Shown: positions 52,710 to 62,524, numbered from the stretch's first letter. The stretch is DNA of 64,000 nucleotides from Exiguobacterium sp. J17977 (GCF_018616375.1 NZ_JAEQBB010000006.1:142504-206503); one strand, 5' to 3'. Notes: generated from the sequence alone by a model not told the origin. Translations and numbers: made by a program.

Positions 52710-54458
52710 ATGGGTAGTATTAAACGTTATTTACAGTTCGTTAAACCGTATAAGAAACAAATCGCGCTGACCATCTTCGTCGGGATTTTGAAATTCTCGA
52801 TCCCGCTCGGCTTGCCGCTGCTATATAAATATGTTATCGATAACTATTTGACGGACATAGACCCGGGGGCGGATTACACTGAACTCGTCTGGTTGTTCAG
52901 CATCGTCTTCTTCGTCTTCCTCGTCTTGAAGCCGCCGATTGAATATTTGCGCCAATATTTGGCGCAATGGGCGGCGACGCGGATTTTATTCGACGTCCGG
53001 AACCGATTGTTCGACCACGTCCAAAAGTTATCGCTCCGCTATTATTCGAACAATAAGACGGGACAGATTATTTCGCGCATCATCAACGATGTCGAGCAGA
53101 CGAAAGACTTCGTCATCACCGGTCTGATGAACATTTGGCTGGATATGGTCACGATTTTAATTGCCATCGCCATTATGTACACGATCGACCCGCAATTGAC
53201 GCTCATCGCCGTCTTGCCGCTCCCGTTCTATGCCATCGCCGTCCGTTACTTTTATGGACGATTGCGCCGGCTCACGCGGGAACGGTCGGCCGCACTTGCG
53301 GATCTTCAAGGCCACTTGACCGAACGTGTCAACGGGATGGCGGTCATCCGCAGCTTCGCCCTCGAGCCGTATGAGAACAAGGCGTTCGAAGAACAGAACG
53401 GTGGCTTCTTGAAAGCCGCGCTTCGCCACACCGGCTGGAACGCAAAGACGTACGTCGTCGTCTCGACGATCACCGACATCGCCCCGATTTTGATTTTCAC
53501 GACGGCCTCGTGGCTCGTCTTGCAAGGGGACGTCTCACTCGGGACGCTCGTCGCGTTCATCGCGTATATCGACCGTCTCTACGCACCGCTCGGCCGTCTC
53601 GTCAACTCGGCGACGACGCTCACCCAGTCGGTCGCTTCGATGGACCGTGTCTTCGAGTTCCTCGATGAACCGTATGACATCGAAGAGAAACCAAGTGCGT
53701 TCGTTCCTGTGAAAACGGCAGGTGACATCGAGCTCAATCGCGTCAGCTTCGCGTACGAGAAAGATGGGACGCGTGCCCTCCGCGACGTCAACTTGCACAT
53801 CCGCTCCGGGGAGCGGGTCGCGTTCGTCGGCATGTCCGGTGGCGGCAAGTCGACGCTCGTCAGCTTGATTCCACGGTTTTATGACGTCACGTCGGGGAGC
53901 ATCAAAATCGATGGCACCGATGTCCGTGATTTCAAACTGCGGGCGCTGCGCGATCAGATTGGGATGGTCATGCAAGACTCGGTGCTGTTCAGTGAATCGG
54001 TCGCGATGAACATCCGGATGGGGAATCCGGAAGCGAGTGACGAAGATGTCATCGCCGCCGCGAAAGCAGCGAACGCCCATGAGTTCATCTCGAACTTGGC
54101 GGACGGTTACAATACGCCGGTCGGGGAAAAAGGTGTCAAACTGTCAGGCGGTCAGAAACAACGGCTCGCCATCGCCCGTGTCTTCTTGAAGCATCCTCCA
54201 ATCATCATTCTCGACGAAGCGACGAGTGCGCTCGACCTCGAGAGCGAGGCGATGATTCAAGATTCGCTCGCACGACTCACGAAAGGGCGGACGACGCTCA
54301 TCGTCGCGCACCGATTGTCGACCATCACCGATGCCGATAAGATTGTCGTCGTCGATAACGGACAAATTATGGAGACCGGGACGCATGAAGAACTGATGCG
54401 CCGCCGCGGAGCCTATTACGATTTGTATATGATTCAAGATTTGGCAGTCGTCGAATGA
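52710..54458 (+). CDS. ygaD: ABC exporter, YgaD type
   Basis: The 582-residue homodimer-type half-transporter has six spans and an ATPase domain with Walker A GMSGGGKST, signature LSGGQKQR, Walker B IIILDEATSALD with the normal glutamate, and an H-loop AHRLS. It resembles MsbA/BmrA lipid or drug exporters and sits after ntdP as ygaD does in B. subtilis. GAAGGAGG precedes ATG 52710. The longer in-frame start at 52632 lies in ntdP. Confidence 0.88.
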   Translation: MGSIKRYLQFVKPYKKQIALTIFVGILKFSIPLGLPLLYKYVIDNYLTDIDPGADYTELVWLFSIVFFVFLVLKPPIEYLRQYLAQWAATRILFDVRNRLFDHVQKLSLRYYSNNKTGQIISRIINDVEQTKDFVITGLMNIWLDMVTILIAIAIMYTIDPQLTLIAVLPLPFYAIAVRYFYGRLRRLTRERSAALADLQGHLTERVNGMAVIRSFALEPYENKAFEEQNGGFLKAALRHTGWNAKTYVVVSTITDIAPILIFTTASWLVLQGDVSLGTLVAFIAYIDRLYAPLGRLVNSATTLTQSVASMDRVFEFLDEPYDIEEKPSAFVPVKTAGDIELNRVSFAYEKDGTRALRDVNLHIRSGERVAFVGMSGGGKSTLVSLIPRFYDVTSGSIKIDGTDVRDFKLRALRDQIGMVMQDSVLFSESVAMNIRMGNPEASDEDVIAAAKAANAHEFISNLADGYNTPVGEKGVKLSGGQKQRLAIARVFLKHPPIIILDEATSALDLESEAMIQDSLARLTKGRTTLIVAHRLSTITDADKIVVVDNGQIMETGTHEELMRRRGAYYDLYMIQDLAVVE

Positions 54459-54463
54459 GACGC

Positions 54464-54491
54464 GGCCTCGAGGAGACTCGGGGCCTTTTTT
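54464..54491 (+). terminator. terminator of ygaD
   Basis: GGCCTCGAG pairs with CTCGGGGCC (one T-G pair) over GAGA and six Ts follow. Confidence 0.85.
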
Positions 54492-54550
54492 GTTTTCCGT
54501 GACAGTGAGACGGGAATGAAGAAACGACATGCCAAAAGGGGGAGAGTCCA

Positions 54551-55699
54551 ATGATGAACGGGGAAGGTTTAATCACAGTAAAACCGCTTAAGGACGCGCT
54601 CGAGCTGACGTGGTCGGTCGAGGGGAAGGTCCGGCTCACGCGGAACGGGAAATATGTGTACGAAGGGACCGACCAGCACTATGTCGACCATGAGACGGCC
54701 GTCGGGGAACAAGTCGCCTATCGACTTACGGATGAGCAAGGCGAAGTGGCGAAAGTGTATACGGCCGCCGTCGATCCGAGCGATGACTTGTACTGGAATC
54801 GACATCTCACATCGGCCGTCGTCGCGTCGACCGGCACTCATCTTCAATGGGATCCGATTCCTGACGTCGAGACGTATGCGATTTATCGACAGGGACGACG
54901 GATTGCCGAGGTCGTCGGGAACGCCTATCTGGATGATACGCCGCTGCACGAACCGACGATGTATGAAGTCCGGGCGCTCCGTCCGGTGAAGCGAGATGCG
55001 AAACCGGGGACGAGTCTCATTCACGCTGTCGGCAAAGTGATGTCACTCGCCAAAGAGCTGAAGACGGACACACGGCGCGACAAGGAGCTGTTCGTCATGT
55101 ATTTTCTCGTCAGTCCGCTCCGTCCCGATTTGGAGACGGTCGACCAGATTCAGCTTCGCGTCCAGACGTTCATTCGTCCGCCGATGATTAAAAATCCGAA
55201 CTTGTTGTCGCCTCATCCTTACTTTGAAGGGGACGGACGACCATATAACGTCCACGCGACCGACTATCGGACGCGGACGGAAGTGAAAGTCGAAGGGCTA
55301 CACGACATCCCGATCGTCTCTATCAAAAAAGACGCGGGCGTGACGCGCGGCTATAACGCCCGTCATCAACTGACAGGAGAAGATGTCGCTTCGGTCGATC
55401 AAGTGTATATCGACGATCTCGAGATTGACCGGGGGCGGACCGCATATCGCTTGCAACATTCGGTCGGCAATCCGCTCGTCATCGCGCCGGACATCAAATA
55501 TACGATTGTCGCACAATTGAAGGATAACGCCACGTTCAAACTGTCTGGCAGTCACACACAATCGCCGCATCATGAAGTGTATCTTCAGGTCGGGGATGCC
55601 CCGTGGACGACGATTCACCGGGCCGATGACCTCGGTGTCAGTTTCATGGGCAATCCGATGCCGGAGTGCCACTGGACGTACTTGACGTGTATGGACTAA
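54551..55699 (+). CDS. DUF3238-like protein with fibronectin-type repeats
   Basis: The 382-residue protein has two N-terminal beta-sandwich segments of fibronectin type III character (about residues 10-75 and 90-165). A C-terminal domain follows with FEGDGRPYNVHATDYRTRTEV, resembling DUF3238 proteins of bacilli, whose function is unknown. No signal peptide or span is seen, so it is probably cytoplasmic or released otherwise. GGGGGAGAG precedes the ATG. Assignment rests on one motif. Confidence 0.6.
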   Translation: MMNGEGLITVKPLKDALELTWSVEGKVRLTRNGKYVYEGTDQHYVDHETAVGEQVAYRLTDEQGEVAKVYTAAVDPSDDLYWNRHLTSAVVASTGTHLQWDPIPDVETYAIYRQGRRIAEVVGNAYLDDTPLHEPTMYEVRALRPVKRDAKPGTSLIHAVGKVMSLAKELKTDTRRDKELFVMYFLVSPLRPDLETVDQIQLRVQTFIRPPMIKNPNLLSPHPYFEGDGRPYNVHATDYRTRTEVKVEGLHDIPIVSIKKDAGVTRGYNARHQLTGEDVASVDQVYIDDLEIDRGRTAYRLQHSVGNPLVIAPDIKYTIVAQLKDNATFKLSGSHTQSPHHEVYLQVGDAPWTTIHRADDLGVSFMGNPMPECHWTYLTCMD

Positions 55700-55700
55700 A

Positions 55701-55731
55701 AAAACCGTCGACTCATCGAGTCGGCGGTTTT
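55701..55731. terminator. bidirectional terminator
   Basis: Arms 55701-55714 and 55718-55731 form a near-perfect stem between convergent genes and overlap the stop codon of the minus-strand gene. Confidence 0.85.
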
Positions 55732-56129
55732 GGTTGTTGGTCGAGAAACCGGCTTCGTTCTTCCGGTGTCGGCAGTTTACATGTCTGTTTCTGCCCGAAC
55801 CATTCGTAACGATGTTTGGCGATGAACTCATAGCCTAGGTCGCGGAGCGGCTGAGGGACGATTTTTACGAACCGGAGCAGACGCCACTTTCCGTCCAATC
55901 CTTCCGCGATCCGGACGGCCGCGTCGGATTTGATATAAGGCACGCCATCGCGAATCAAGACGATACTGTCAACCGAGTCGCTGATGCGGTGACGTTCACG
56001 TAGCATTTTCCCGGTCTCGCCTTGGAGCGAGGCAAAGTGGAAGTTCCCAGGGGTGTCCCGGTTCAAGATAAATTGGATGCTAGCGTCACAAAAGTTGCAG
56101 TCTCCATCGAACAAGACAATAGCTGGCAT
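55713..56129 (-). CDS. DCC-family thiol-disulfide oxidoreductase-like protein
   Basis: The 138-residue protein begins VLFDGDCNFCDASIQFILNRD, the DxDCxxC signature of DUF393 (DCC) proteins, a thioredoxin-like group of unsettled function (YuxK-like). A second cysteine-containing segment QTCKLP is near the C-terminus. GGAGG precedes ATG 56129; an upstream in-frame ATG at 56186 lies in the MFS gene. It follows the MFS transporter on the same strand. Confidence 0.82.
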   Translation of the reverse strand: MPAIVLFDGDCNFCDASIQFILNRDTPGNFHFASLQGETGKMLRERHRISDSVDSIVLIRDGVPYIKSDAAVRIAEGLDGKWRLLRFVKIVPQPLRDLGYEFIAKHRYEWFGQKQTCKLPTPEERSRFLDQQPKPPTR

Positions 56130-56182
56130 GTGATTCGCCTCCTTCACTCTAGCCTGTTTCCGTTCTGGCGTCCGTTCAAACG

Positions 56183-57415
56183 TCACGCGGCGAGCTGACG
56201 TACCGGTTCCATTTTATAGAGCGAGACGTAATAGAGATACGCCCCGAGCGCCCCGAACAAGAAGATGTAACCGCTCATGAATATAGGTCCGATGAACGCC
56301 CCGACGACGATGCCGGCCGCGGCCACAAGTTTGGCCCCGTGGAACGTGAGGCCCCCGAAAGCGAGGTACGATGCGCGACGCTCCGGGTCGAGCAAATCGA
56401 CTTGCTTCACTTGGCGGATTGGCGAGTACAGCAACTCGCCGACCGTGAAGACGACAGCCAAGACGGCGAGAATCAAGAATGAATTCATCGATGTGATGGC
56501 GGCGTACGCTGTGATATAGAGCGACAAGCCGATGAAGAATACGTATTTCTCTCGATATCGTTTCACAAAGGCGGTGACGGCGAACGTGATGGCAACGACG
56601 AGCAATGTGTTCTCGAGCTGCATGAACGCCATCATCCGGACACCATCAAACGGCACACCGAGAATCGAACGTTCTTGGAACGATTCGGCCAAATGAACGC
56701 CGATATAGTTCGCCATATGGAACTCTGTCGAAAAGACGAGCATGCTGCCGAGCACGAACAGCATCCAGCGTCGGTCATTGAGGGCGATCCGATAGTTTTG
56801 AATCACGCCGACGATTGGGTTGGCCGGCGTCGACCGGTTACCTTGATGTGAATCGACGAGATAACGTTGCAAGACGATTGTCGTGATGGTCAACACGAGC
56901 GTCATCCCGATGAATAAGCCGAACCGGTAGTCGCGATAGAACGCACCGCCGAGCATGACACCGCCGGCGATCGCTAAATTGACGAGCCAGTAATCATATA
57001 CATAAATCGCTTTTCGATTCGATGGTTCCATCGAGTCGATGACGATCGCTTCAAGAGCCGGATAGTTCAAGCCGTTGGCGACGGCGTGACCGAAATACAA
57101 AATGGCGACGGTGAGTGCCCAGTTGTTCGATGGGTGAATCGCGACTGTCATCCCGATGAAGCAGAGGATTTGAACGAGTTGGCCAATCTGTAAGACGTGC
57201 TTGCGATTGAAGCGGTCCGAGAAGTACCCACCGAACAATCCGGTGACATACCCGACGATGACGAATGACGTCATGATAATCCCGGCAGCAATTTTGCCGA
57301 GTTCTTCTGAAAAATATAAAGCCATGAATGGAAAGATGGCCGAGCCGACGATACGGATGAAAAATCCACAGACGAGTCGAAGTCGGACATTAGTTGGGAA
57401 ATCTTTGAATTTCAT
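56183..57415 (-). CDS. MFS transporter next to an SgrR-type regulator
   Basis: The 410-residue protein has about twelve spans; DRFNRKHVLQIG is the MFS loop motif between spans 2 and 3. AAGGAGG stands before the ATG. It is divergent from a protein made of a DNA-binding and a solute-binding domain, which suggests a transporter regulated by its own substrate. The substrate is unknown. Confidence 0.85.
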   Translation of the reverse strand: MKFKDFPTNVRLRLVCGFFIRIVGSAIFPFMALYFSEELGKIAAGIIMTSFVIVGYVTGLFGGYFSDRFNRKHVLQIGQLVQILCFIGMTVAIHPSNNWALTVAILYFGHAVANGLNYPALEAIVIDSMEPSNRKAIYVYDYWLVNLAIAGGVMLGGAFYRDYRFGLFIGMTLVLTITTIVLQRYLVDSHQGNRSTPANPIVGVIQNYRIALNDRRWMLFVLGSMLVFSTEFHMANYIGVHLAESFQERSILGVPFDGVRMMAFMQLENTLLVVAITFAVTAFVKRYREKYVFFIGLSLYITAYAAITSMNSFLILAVLAVVFTVGELLYSPIRQVKQVDLLDPERRASYLAFGGLTFHGAKLVAAAGIVVGAFIGPIFMSGYIFLFGALGAYLYYVSLYKMEPVRQLAA

Positions 57416-57444
57416 GTGAGCACCTCCTTGTCACTACTTTAAAC

Positions 57445-57491
57445 GTGGACTACACTTGGTAAAAAGAGACAAATTATTTGGACATGTCCAC
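57445..57491. promoter_or_regulatory. operator-like repeats in the divergent MFS/SgrR promoter region
   Basis: TGGACATGTCCA (57479-57490) is a perfect 12-bp palindrome. GTGGAC (57445-57450) and GTCCAC (57486-57491) form a wider inverted pair 35 bases apart. The region lies between the two divergent genes. Confidence 0.5.
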
Positions 57492-57507
57492 TTTTAGGGG
57501 GAATGAC

Positions 57508-59145
57508 ATGAATGCAAAACTAGTGGCGATTTATCGCCATGCGTTACAGGCGAACAGAATGGACGTGACACTTCGGCAAGCCGTCGAGGTGGTCGGCTAT
57601 AGTGAGAAACAAGTGAAGCGCGATATCAAGGCATGGGAAACGATGGGGTGGGTGACCTATCAAGCCGGCAAAGGGCGTGGCCATGAATCGATGCTTCGTT
57701 TTCAGCCGGACTTTGACGAGACGCTCCAGGCGTGGGTCGTAACCTCATTTTCTGAGGCTACGATGGCGCAGGCGGCCAAATGGTTGGAATGGGAGTGGCC
57801 ACCCGCCTTACGTGAACTGATTCAAGCGCGGATTTGGAACCGATTTGGCTTCGAACAGACGGAAGAAGACAGGTTTATTTTCCCGCGGACGCGCACACTC
57901 GAGTCGCTCGATCCGCTCGATATCCATATCGCGATGGAGGCGTCGTTGTCACGTCACGTCTTCGACCGCCTGTTCGAATGGGACGGAACGACGGTCCAAC
58001 CGTCGCTAGCCCATCATATGGAGGAGACGTCGTTCGGATTTCGCTGTTACATTCGGAAAGGTGTCGCTTTCCACAACGGGATGACGTTAACGGCCAAAGA
58101 TGTCGTTTATTCATTGAGCCGGCTCTTGGCTCGCGGTAAACAAGTTTGGTTGTTCGCACCGATTGACCGGGTCGATTCGCCCGCACCGTATGTGGTCGAT
58201 CTTTACACAAAAGCACATCGGGCCTATATCGAGCGTTTGCTTGCTCAAACGCCAGCCTCAATCACATATGAACGAGCGGAAGGGACGATTGGGACGGGAC
58301 CCTTCAAATTGGAGAAACAATCCGACGACGTCGTGCGTTTACGGGCGTTCGAGCGCGGATTGCGCCCGCGTCCGTCATTGGACGTGGTGGAGTTTGTCAC
58401 GTTCTCGGAAGCGGATCACGCCAAATGGAGCGCCCGGGATGATCATAGCGTCGTGAAATGGATTGCCGAGGCTGGGGCGCGCTATCTTATGTTCAACTTA
58501 CAGCACTCCTGGTTGAAAGAGGACGTGGCGACGCGACGCGCGGTTCAACGGGCCATCGATAAACAAGCAGTCGTCGATTTGGGTGGAGAACGTCATCAGG
58601 TGGCCCACGGCTTCTTCCCGGAAACGAGTCGCCCGATTCCACTGGACGGGCCAAGCGAGAGTTCCGAGCGTCCGCTCCGACTATTGCACTTGCCGTTCGA
58701 CGTGGCGACGGAAGACGCGGCGCTCGTCGCATCCCAGTTGCGGGCTGCCGGTTTCACCGTCGAGACCGAGACGTATGCGCTCAGTTGTTTGCTCGAAGAG
58801 GAGACACTTCGCCGCGCCGATTTGATTTTATGCGGGGAGATGATGAGCGAAGACTTGGATTTGGCGTTTCTCGCCTTTTTGACGAGTGAACTGTCGCTCG
58901 TCGGCAAGCTCGTCGCCCATGAAACGGAACTCCGCTCGCTGATGGACCGCTACCGTCAAACCGATATGAGCGCTTGGCCGTTGCTCCATCGGGAAGTGGA
59001 ACGGCATTTGACGGAGTCGGCGCTCGTCATTCCGCTATACCATGTCGAGCGAGAGCGGAGCTTCCCAAGTTTTCTAGGCGACGTACCGGTCGACATATTC
59101 GGTCATCCACGCTACGACCAGTTGTGGATCCGACCTTTGGTGTAA
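57508..59145 (+). CDS. SgrR-type transcriptional regulator with solute-binding domain
   Basis: The 545-residue protein has an N-terminal winged helix-turn-helix (LRQAVEVVGYSEKQVKRDIKAWETMGWVTY-like, about residues 22-55) and a long C-terminal domain of the SBP family 5 (peptide/nickel-type) pattern, with RTLESLDPLDIHIAM and FHNGMTLTAKDVVYSLSRLL. Such proteins bind a small molecule in the cytoplasm and control a neighbouring transporter. GGGGGAATG precedes ATG 57508. It is probably the regulator of the divergent MFS gene; ligand unknown. Confidence 0.85.
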   Translation: MNAKLVAIYRHALQANRMDVTLRQAVEVVGYSEKQVKRDIKAWETMGWVTYQAGKGRGHESMLRFQPDFDETLQAWVVTSFSEATMAQAAKWLEWEWPPALRELIQARIWNRFGFEQTEEDRFIFPRTRTLESLDPLDIHIAMEASLSRHVFDRLFEWDGTTVQPSLAHHMEETSFGFRCYIRKGVAFHNGMTLTAKDVVYSLSRLLARGKQVWLFAPIDRVDSPAPYVVDLYTKAHRAYIERLLAQTPASITYERAEGTIGTGPFKLEKQSDDVVRLRAFERGLRPRPSLDVVEFVTFSEADHAKWSARDDHSVVKWIAEAGARYLMFNLQHSWLKEDVATRRAVQRAIDKQAVVDLGGERHQVAHGFFPETSRPIPLDGPSESSERPLRLLHLPFDVATEDAALVASQLRAAGFTVETETYALSCLLEEETLRRADLILCGEMMSEDLDLAFLAFLTSELSLVGKLVAHETELRSLMDRYRQTDMSAWPLLHREVERHLTESALVIPLYHVERERSFPSFLGDVPVDIFGHPRYDQLWIRPLV

Positions 59146-59147
59146 TC

Positions 59148-59176
59148 AAAAAGGAGATGCCGCGGCATCTCCTTTT
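59148..59176. terminator. bidirectional terminator
   Basis: AAAAGGAGATGCC pairs perfectly with GGCATCTCCTTTT over two bases, between the convergent regulator and gsaB genes. Confidence 0.85.
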
Positions 59177-59178
59177 AC

Positions 59179-60477
59179 TTATAGTTGGGCGAAGGCGCGG
59201 TTTACCGCGGCAATCGTCTCTTCGATATCTTCCTCGCTATGCTCAGTCGTCAAGAACCAAGCCTCATACTTCGAAGGGGCCAAATTGACACCGTTCTCGA
59301 GCATCAATTTGAAGAAGCGTCCGAACACTTCACCGTCCGACTTTTCGGCTCCCTCATAGTCGGTCACAATCTCGTCCGTGAAGTAAACCGTGAGTGCGCC
59401 TTTTAGACGGTTCAATGTGATGGTCACGCCATGTGTTTCCGCGGCTTCACGAATCCCAGTTTCGAGCTTGGCGCCGAGCATGTCGAGCTTCTCGTATACT
59501 CCAGGTTGTTCGAGTACTTCAAGGCAAGCCAGTCCCGTCGCCATCGACGCTGGGTTGCCGGCCATCGTCCCGGCCTGATAGGCTGGCCCGAGCGGAGCAA
59601 CCGTCTCCATAATTTCGGCTTTACCGCCATAGGCACCGATCGGTAAACCTCCTCCGATGATTTTGCCGAGAGCGGTCATGTCCGGTTCGATGCCGTACAC
59701 TTGCTGGGCACTGCCGTATGTGAAACGGAACGCCGTGATGACTTCATCATAAATGACGAGGGCGCCATGTTCATGTGTGATGTCGTTGATGGCCTGGAGG
59801 AATCCAGGTTTCGGTTCGACGATGCCGAAGTTGCCGACAATCGGTTCGACGAGGACACAGGCGATTTGACTGCCCCATTCGCGCATCATGTCGCGGAACG
59901 CCTCGACGTCATTGAACGGCACGGTGATGACTTCTTTCGCCGTGGCCCGTGTGACGCCGGCCGAGTCAGGTGAGCCGAGTGTGGCCGGCCCGCTGCCTGC
60001 TGCGATGAGCATCAAGTCCGAGTGGCCGTGATAACAACCGCTAAATTTGACGACGAGCTCGCGTCCCGTATAAGCCCGGGCGACACGGACGGTCGTCATG
60101 ACGGCCTCGGTCCCCGAGTTGGTGAAACGGACTTTATCCATTGACGGGATGGCCGCCTTTAGTTTTTTCGCGAACTCGACTTCAAGCGCATGCGGTGTCC
60201 CGTAAAGGAGTCCTTTAGACGAAGCCGCGATTAACGCTTTATGGATATGCGGGTGAGCGTGGCCCGTAATGATCGGCCCGTACGCCGCCAAATAGTCGAT
60301 ATAACGATTGCCGTCGACGTCATAGAAATAGGCGCCGTCTCCTCGTTCCATATAGACGGGTGCTCCTCCACCGACTGCCTTGAATGAGCGGGAAGGGCTG
60401 TTGACCCCGCCGACGATATGCGTCAAGGCGTCGGTATACAAAACGTCTGAATTGTTGCGTGTAGATGGTGTTGCCAT
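59179..60477 (-). CDS. gsaB: glutamate-1-semialdehyde aminomutase
   Basis: The 432-residue PLP enzyme of class III makes 5-aminolevulinate for haem from glutamate semialdehyde. It has [15 protein letters not shown] near the start, GCYHGHSD, the acidic [10 protein letters not shown], and the Schiff-base lysine in [12 protein letters not shown]. It lies upstream of perR on the opposite strand, as gsaB lies near perR in B. subtilis; a second hemL elsewhere is likely, so gsaB is used here by synteny. Confidence 0.9.
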   Translation of the reverse strand: MATPSTRNNSDVLYTDALTHIVGGVNSPSRSFKAVGGGAPVYMERGDGAYFYDVDGNRYIDYLAAYGPIITGHAHPHIHKALIAASSKGLLYGTPHALEVEFAKKLKAAIPSMDKVRFTNSGTEAVMTTVRVARAYTGRELVVKFSGCYHGHSDLMLIAAGSGPATLGSPDSAGVTRATAKEVITVPFNDVEAFRDMMREWGSQIACVLVEPIVGNFGIVEPKPGFLQAINDITHEHGALVIYDEVITAFRFTYGSAQQVYGIEPDMTALGKIIGGGLPIGAYGGKAEIMETVAPLGPAYQAGTMAGNPASMATGLACLEVLEQPGVYEKLDMLGAKLETGIREAAETHGVTITLNRLKGALTVYFTDEIVTDYEGAEKSDGEVFGRFFKLMLENGVNLAPSKYEAWFLTTEHSEEDIEETIAAVNRAFAQL

Positions 60478-60545
60478 ATGTATTGCCTCCTTTTACAAAT
60501 TCGCACTTATTGTATCATAGCCGTCAACCGCTTAAGCTCAACGTT

Positions 60546-60574
60546 TGACGACCGTTCCAGAAATCAGTACACTA
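60546..60574 (+). promoter_or_regulatory. perR promoter
   Basis: TTGACG and TACACT with a 17-base spacer, followed immediately by a PerR-box-like sequence. Confidence 0.6.
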
Positions 60575-60576
60575 TT

Positions 60577-60591
60577 TATAAAGATTACTAT
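60577..60591. promoter_or_regulatory. PerR-box-like sequence at the perR promoter
   Basis: TTATAAAGATTACTA matches TTATAATNATTATAA at 11 of 14 defined positions, just downstream of the -10 element; it would allow autoregulation. Confidence 0.45.
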
Positions 60592-60656
60592 GTAAGAAAC
60601 AGGTTAATTACTACTAACACTTCGAATGAATTCTATAGAAGAAATGAGGGATTGAC

Positions 60657-61100
60657 GTGGGAAGCGAAATGCTTGACCATGCTGTTCAGTCGCTCCGAGA
60701 ACATGGAGTCAGAATGACGCCTCAGCGCCAGGCCATTTTGGAGTATCTCGTCACGGAGCACAGTCACCCGACAGCGGATGACATATATAAGGCACTTTCG
60801 GCGAGGTTTCCAAACATGAGTGTCGCTACCGTCTATAACAACTTGCGCGTCTTTAAAGAAGTCGGTCTCGTCCAAGAGATGAATTACGGAGACGCATCAA
60901 GCCGCTTTGATTTCGTGACGTCGCGTCACTATCACATCATCTGTGATGCGTGTGGAAAAGTCGTTGACTTCAATTACCCGGTCCTTGATGAGATCGAATC
61001 GGTCGCATCTCAATTGACAGGGTTCAAAGTCGATCGCCATCGTCTCGAAGTATACGGGACATGCCCTGCGTGCCAAGCTGAACAAGCGCATAAACATTAA
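60657..61100 (+). CDS. perR: peroxide-sensing repressor PerR
   Basis: The 147-residue Fur-family repressor senses hydrogen peroxide through iron-catalysed oxidation of histidines. From GTG 60657 the residues fall on the B. subtilis numbering: H37, D85, H91, H93 and D104 for the regulatory metal, C96, C99, C136 and C139 for structural zinc. The helix-turn-helix segment [15 protein letters not shown] is intact. GAGGG precedes the start. It probably controls pfeT and itself; ygzB follows on the other strand. Confidence 0.95.
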   Translation: MGSEMLDHAVQSLREHGVRMTPQRQAILEYLVTEHSHPTADDIYKALSARFPNMSVATVYNNLRVFKEVGLVQEMNYGDASSRFDFVTSRHYHIICDACGKVVDFNYPVLDEIESVASQLTGFKVDRHRLEVYGTCPACQAEQAHKH

Positions 61101-61131
61101 AAAAACATCCTCTGCCTGAGGATGTTTTTTT
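61099..61131. terminator. bidirectional terminator between perR and ygzB
   Basis: CATCCTC and GAGGATG arms, extended by A- and T-runs to a 14-bp stem, with a 5-base loop; it overlaps the ygzB stop codon. Confidence 0.9.
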
Positions 61132-61489
61132 ATTCGTGTGAATGTGATTGGCGTTTATTATATTTTTCGTCGAACTCTTTACCTTCGAGCGATTGATCGA
61201 TCGTGAGCGGTTCGTCGCAATGCATACATAAATCGACGCGGCCGAGCATCTTTGTCTGCTTCTCGCAGTTCGGGCAAGTGACGACGATGGCTTTCGTAGA
61301 TGCCATCCCGATGATAAAGTAAAGCGCTGAACTTGATAACACCATCACGAAGCCGAGCAACATGAAAATAATCATCAGCCATGTGATGCTTTTCGCCAGC
61401 AGGCCGAGATACATGACCCCGATTCCCGCAAAGACGAGCAACAACGCAAGGTTTCGAGCGCGGTTGATTTTATTCCCCCGTTTTTTCAT
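61130..61489 (-). CDS. ygzB: YgzB family protein, two spans and zinc-ribbon tail
   Basis: The 119-residue protein has two hydrophobic spans (about residues 14-30 and 34-62) and a C-terminal CPNC...CMHC pair that may bind zinc. It matches B. subtilis YgzB, which also lies beside perR. Function unknown. Convergent with perR; a bidirectional terminator separates them. Confidence 0.88.
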   Translation of the reverse strand: MKKRGNKINRARNLALLLVFAGIGVMYLGLLAKSITWLMIIFMLLGFVMVLSSSALYFIIGMASTKAIVVTCPNCEKQTKMLGRVDLCMHCDEPLTIDQSLEGKEFDEKYNKRQSHSHE

Positions 61490-61651
61490 TTCATAATCCC
61501 TCCATGTCTGTCTTTACTATAGCTCATCTGCAAGACGGTGAGAAGTTCATACAATCGCTGGCAGGAGAATTTTATAAAGAAGGCGAATCATTTTCGTATC
61601 AGATTATTGGGTGGACGTTTGTAGTTCATCATATAGAAAGAAGGTATCAAG

Positions 61652-62524
61652 GTGACTATGGAGTATGCCACACGCACGATTTATTCGGAATATGCAGCCT
61701 TGAAGACGACGCTTGGCATCATCGAAGTGAAGAAGAAACGACCACGCGATCCGTTGACAGACCAATCGGACCGGTTGTTGATTGTGATTGAAGCCAAAGA
61801 AGAACCGTTCTGGACAGTGAAACACTATCAGGTCGGACAAGAAAAAATCATTCTCCATTTGGTGAGTGATTCGATGATGGACCGCTGGATTTTGATGAAT
61901 GAGAATCGTCGGGCCATCCACTGGATTGAAGATGGGATGGTCTTGTTCGAACGAAATACGTTTTTATTAGACTTGCGACAACGCCTTCGTAATTTCTCGA
62001 ACGACGAGCAACGCCTGCAACTATCGCTCGCTTTTGCGAAGTTGTTGCGACGCTTTGAAGACGGGCGCAGCTTGTTCTTACAAGAAGAGCATCAGGACGC
62101 CTTCACCCAAATCCATCATGCTTTGACCCATTTGGCTAGATTATCGGTCTTGGAAGCCGGGATTCATCCTGAAATCGTATTGTGGAAACAAGTACGTACA
62201 CTCGATTTAGAAATATATAAACTCCACGAGGAACTTGTGAGTGGGCAAGAGTCGCTCGAACAGCGGATTCACTTGGTGATTATCGGAATGGAACATTTGA
62301 TTCAGTCAAAAGTGTTGCCGGGTACGCTCCTGCTTTTGCAAACGATGCAACAACGCGACGAACCGTGGCCGTTCTCGGAATTAATGGAACACCCGAATTT
62401 GCAAGCATTGAAAGTCGACCTAGGTAGCATCGTCGGGTTCCTTGTCCGCAAAGGATACGTCCGTTCGGTCGTGCGACCGACAAAAGGTGTTGGGGTCGAA
62501 GCCATCGCCTATGAGATTGCCTAA
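61652..62524 (+). CDS. ygxA: YgxA-like nucleotidyltransferase-related protein
   Basis: The 290-residue protein matches the B. subtilis YgxA position (perR-ygzB-ygxA-rrn) and has the family's N-terminal half of nucleotidyltransferase-like character, then a helical C-terminal half with a winged-helix-like end (LGSIVGFLVRKGYVRSVV). The activity is unknown. The start is GTG 61652 or ATG 61658; both have weak Shine-Dalgarno sequences (AAGGTG for the ATG). Confidence 0.82.
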   Translation: MTMEYATRTIYSEYAALKTTLGIIEVKKKRPRDPLTDQSDRLLIVIEAKEEPFWTVKHYQVGQEKIILHLVSDSMMDRWILMNENRRAIHWIEDGMVLFERNTFLLDLRQRLRNFSNDEQRLQLSLAFAKLLRRFEDGRSLFLQEEHQDAFTQIHHALTHLARLSVLEAGIHPEIVLWKQVRTLDLEIYKLHEELVSGQESLEQRIHLVIIGMEHLIQSKVLPGTLLLLQTMQQRDEPWPFSELMEHPNLQALKVDLGSIVGFLVRKGYVRSVVRPTKGVGVEAIAYEIA

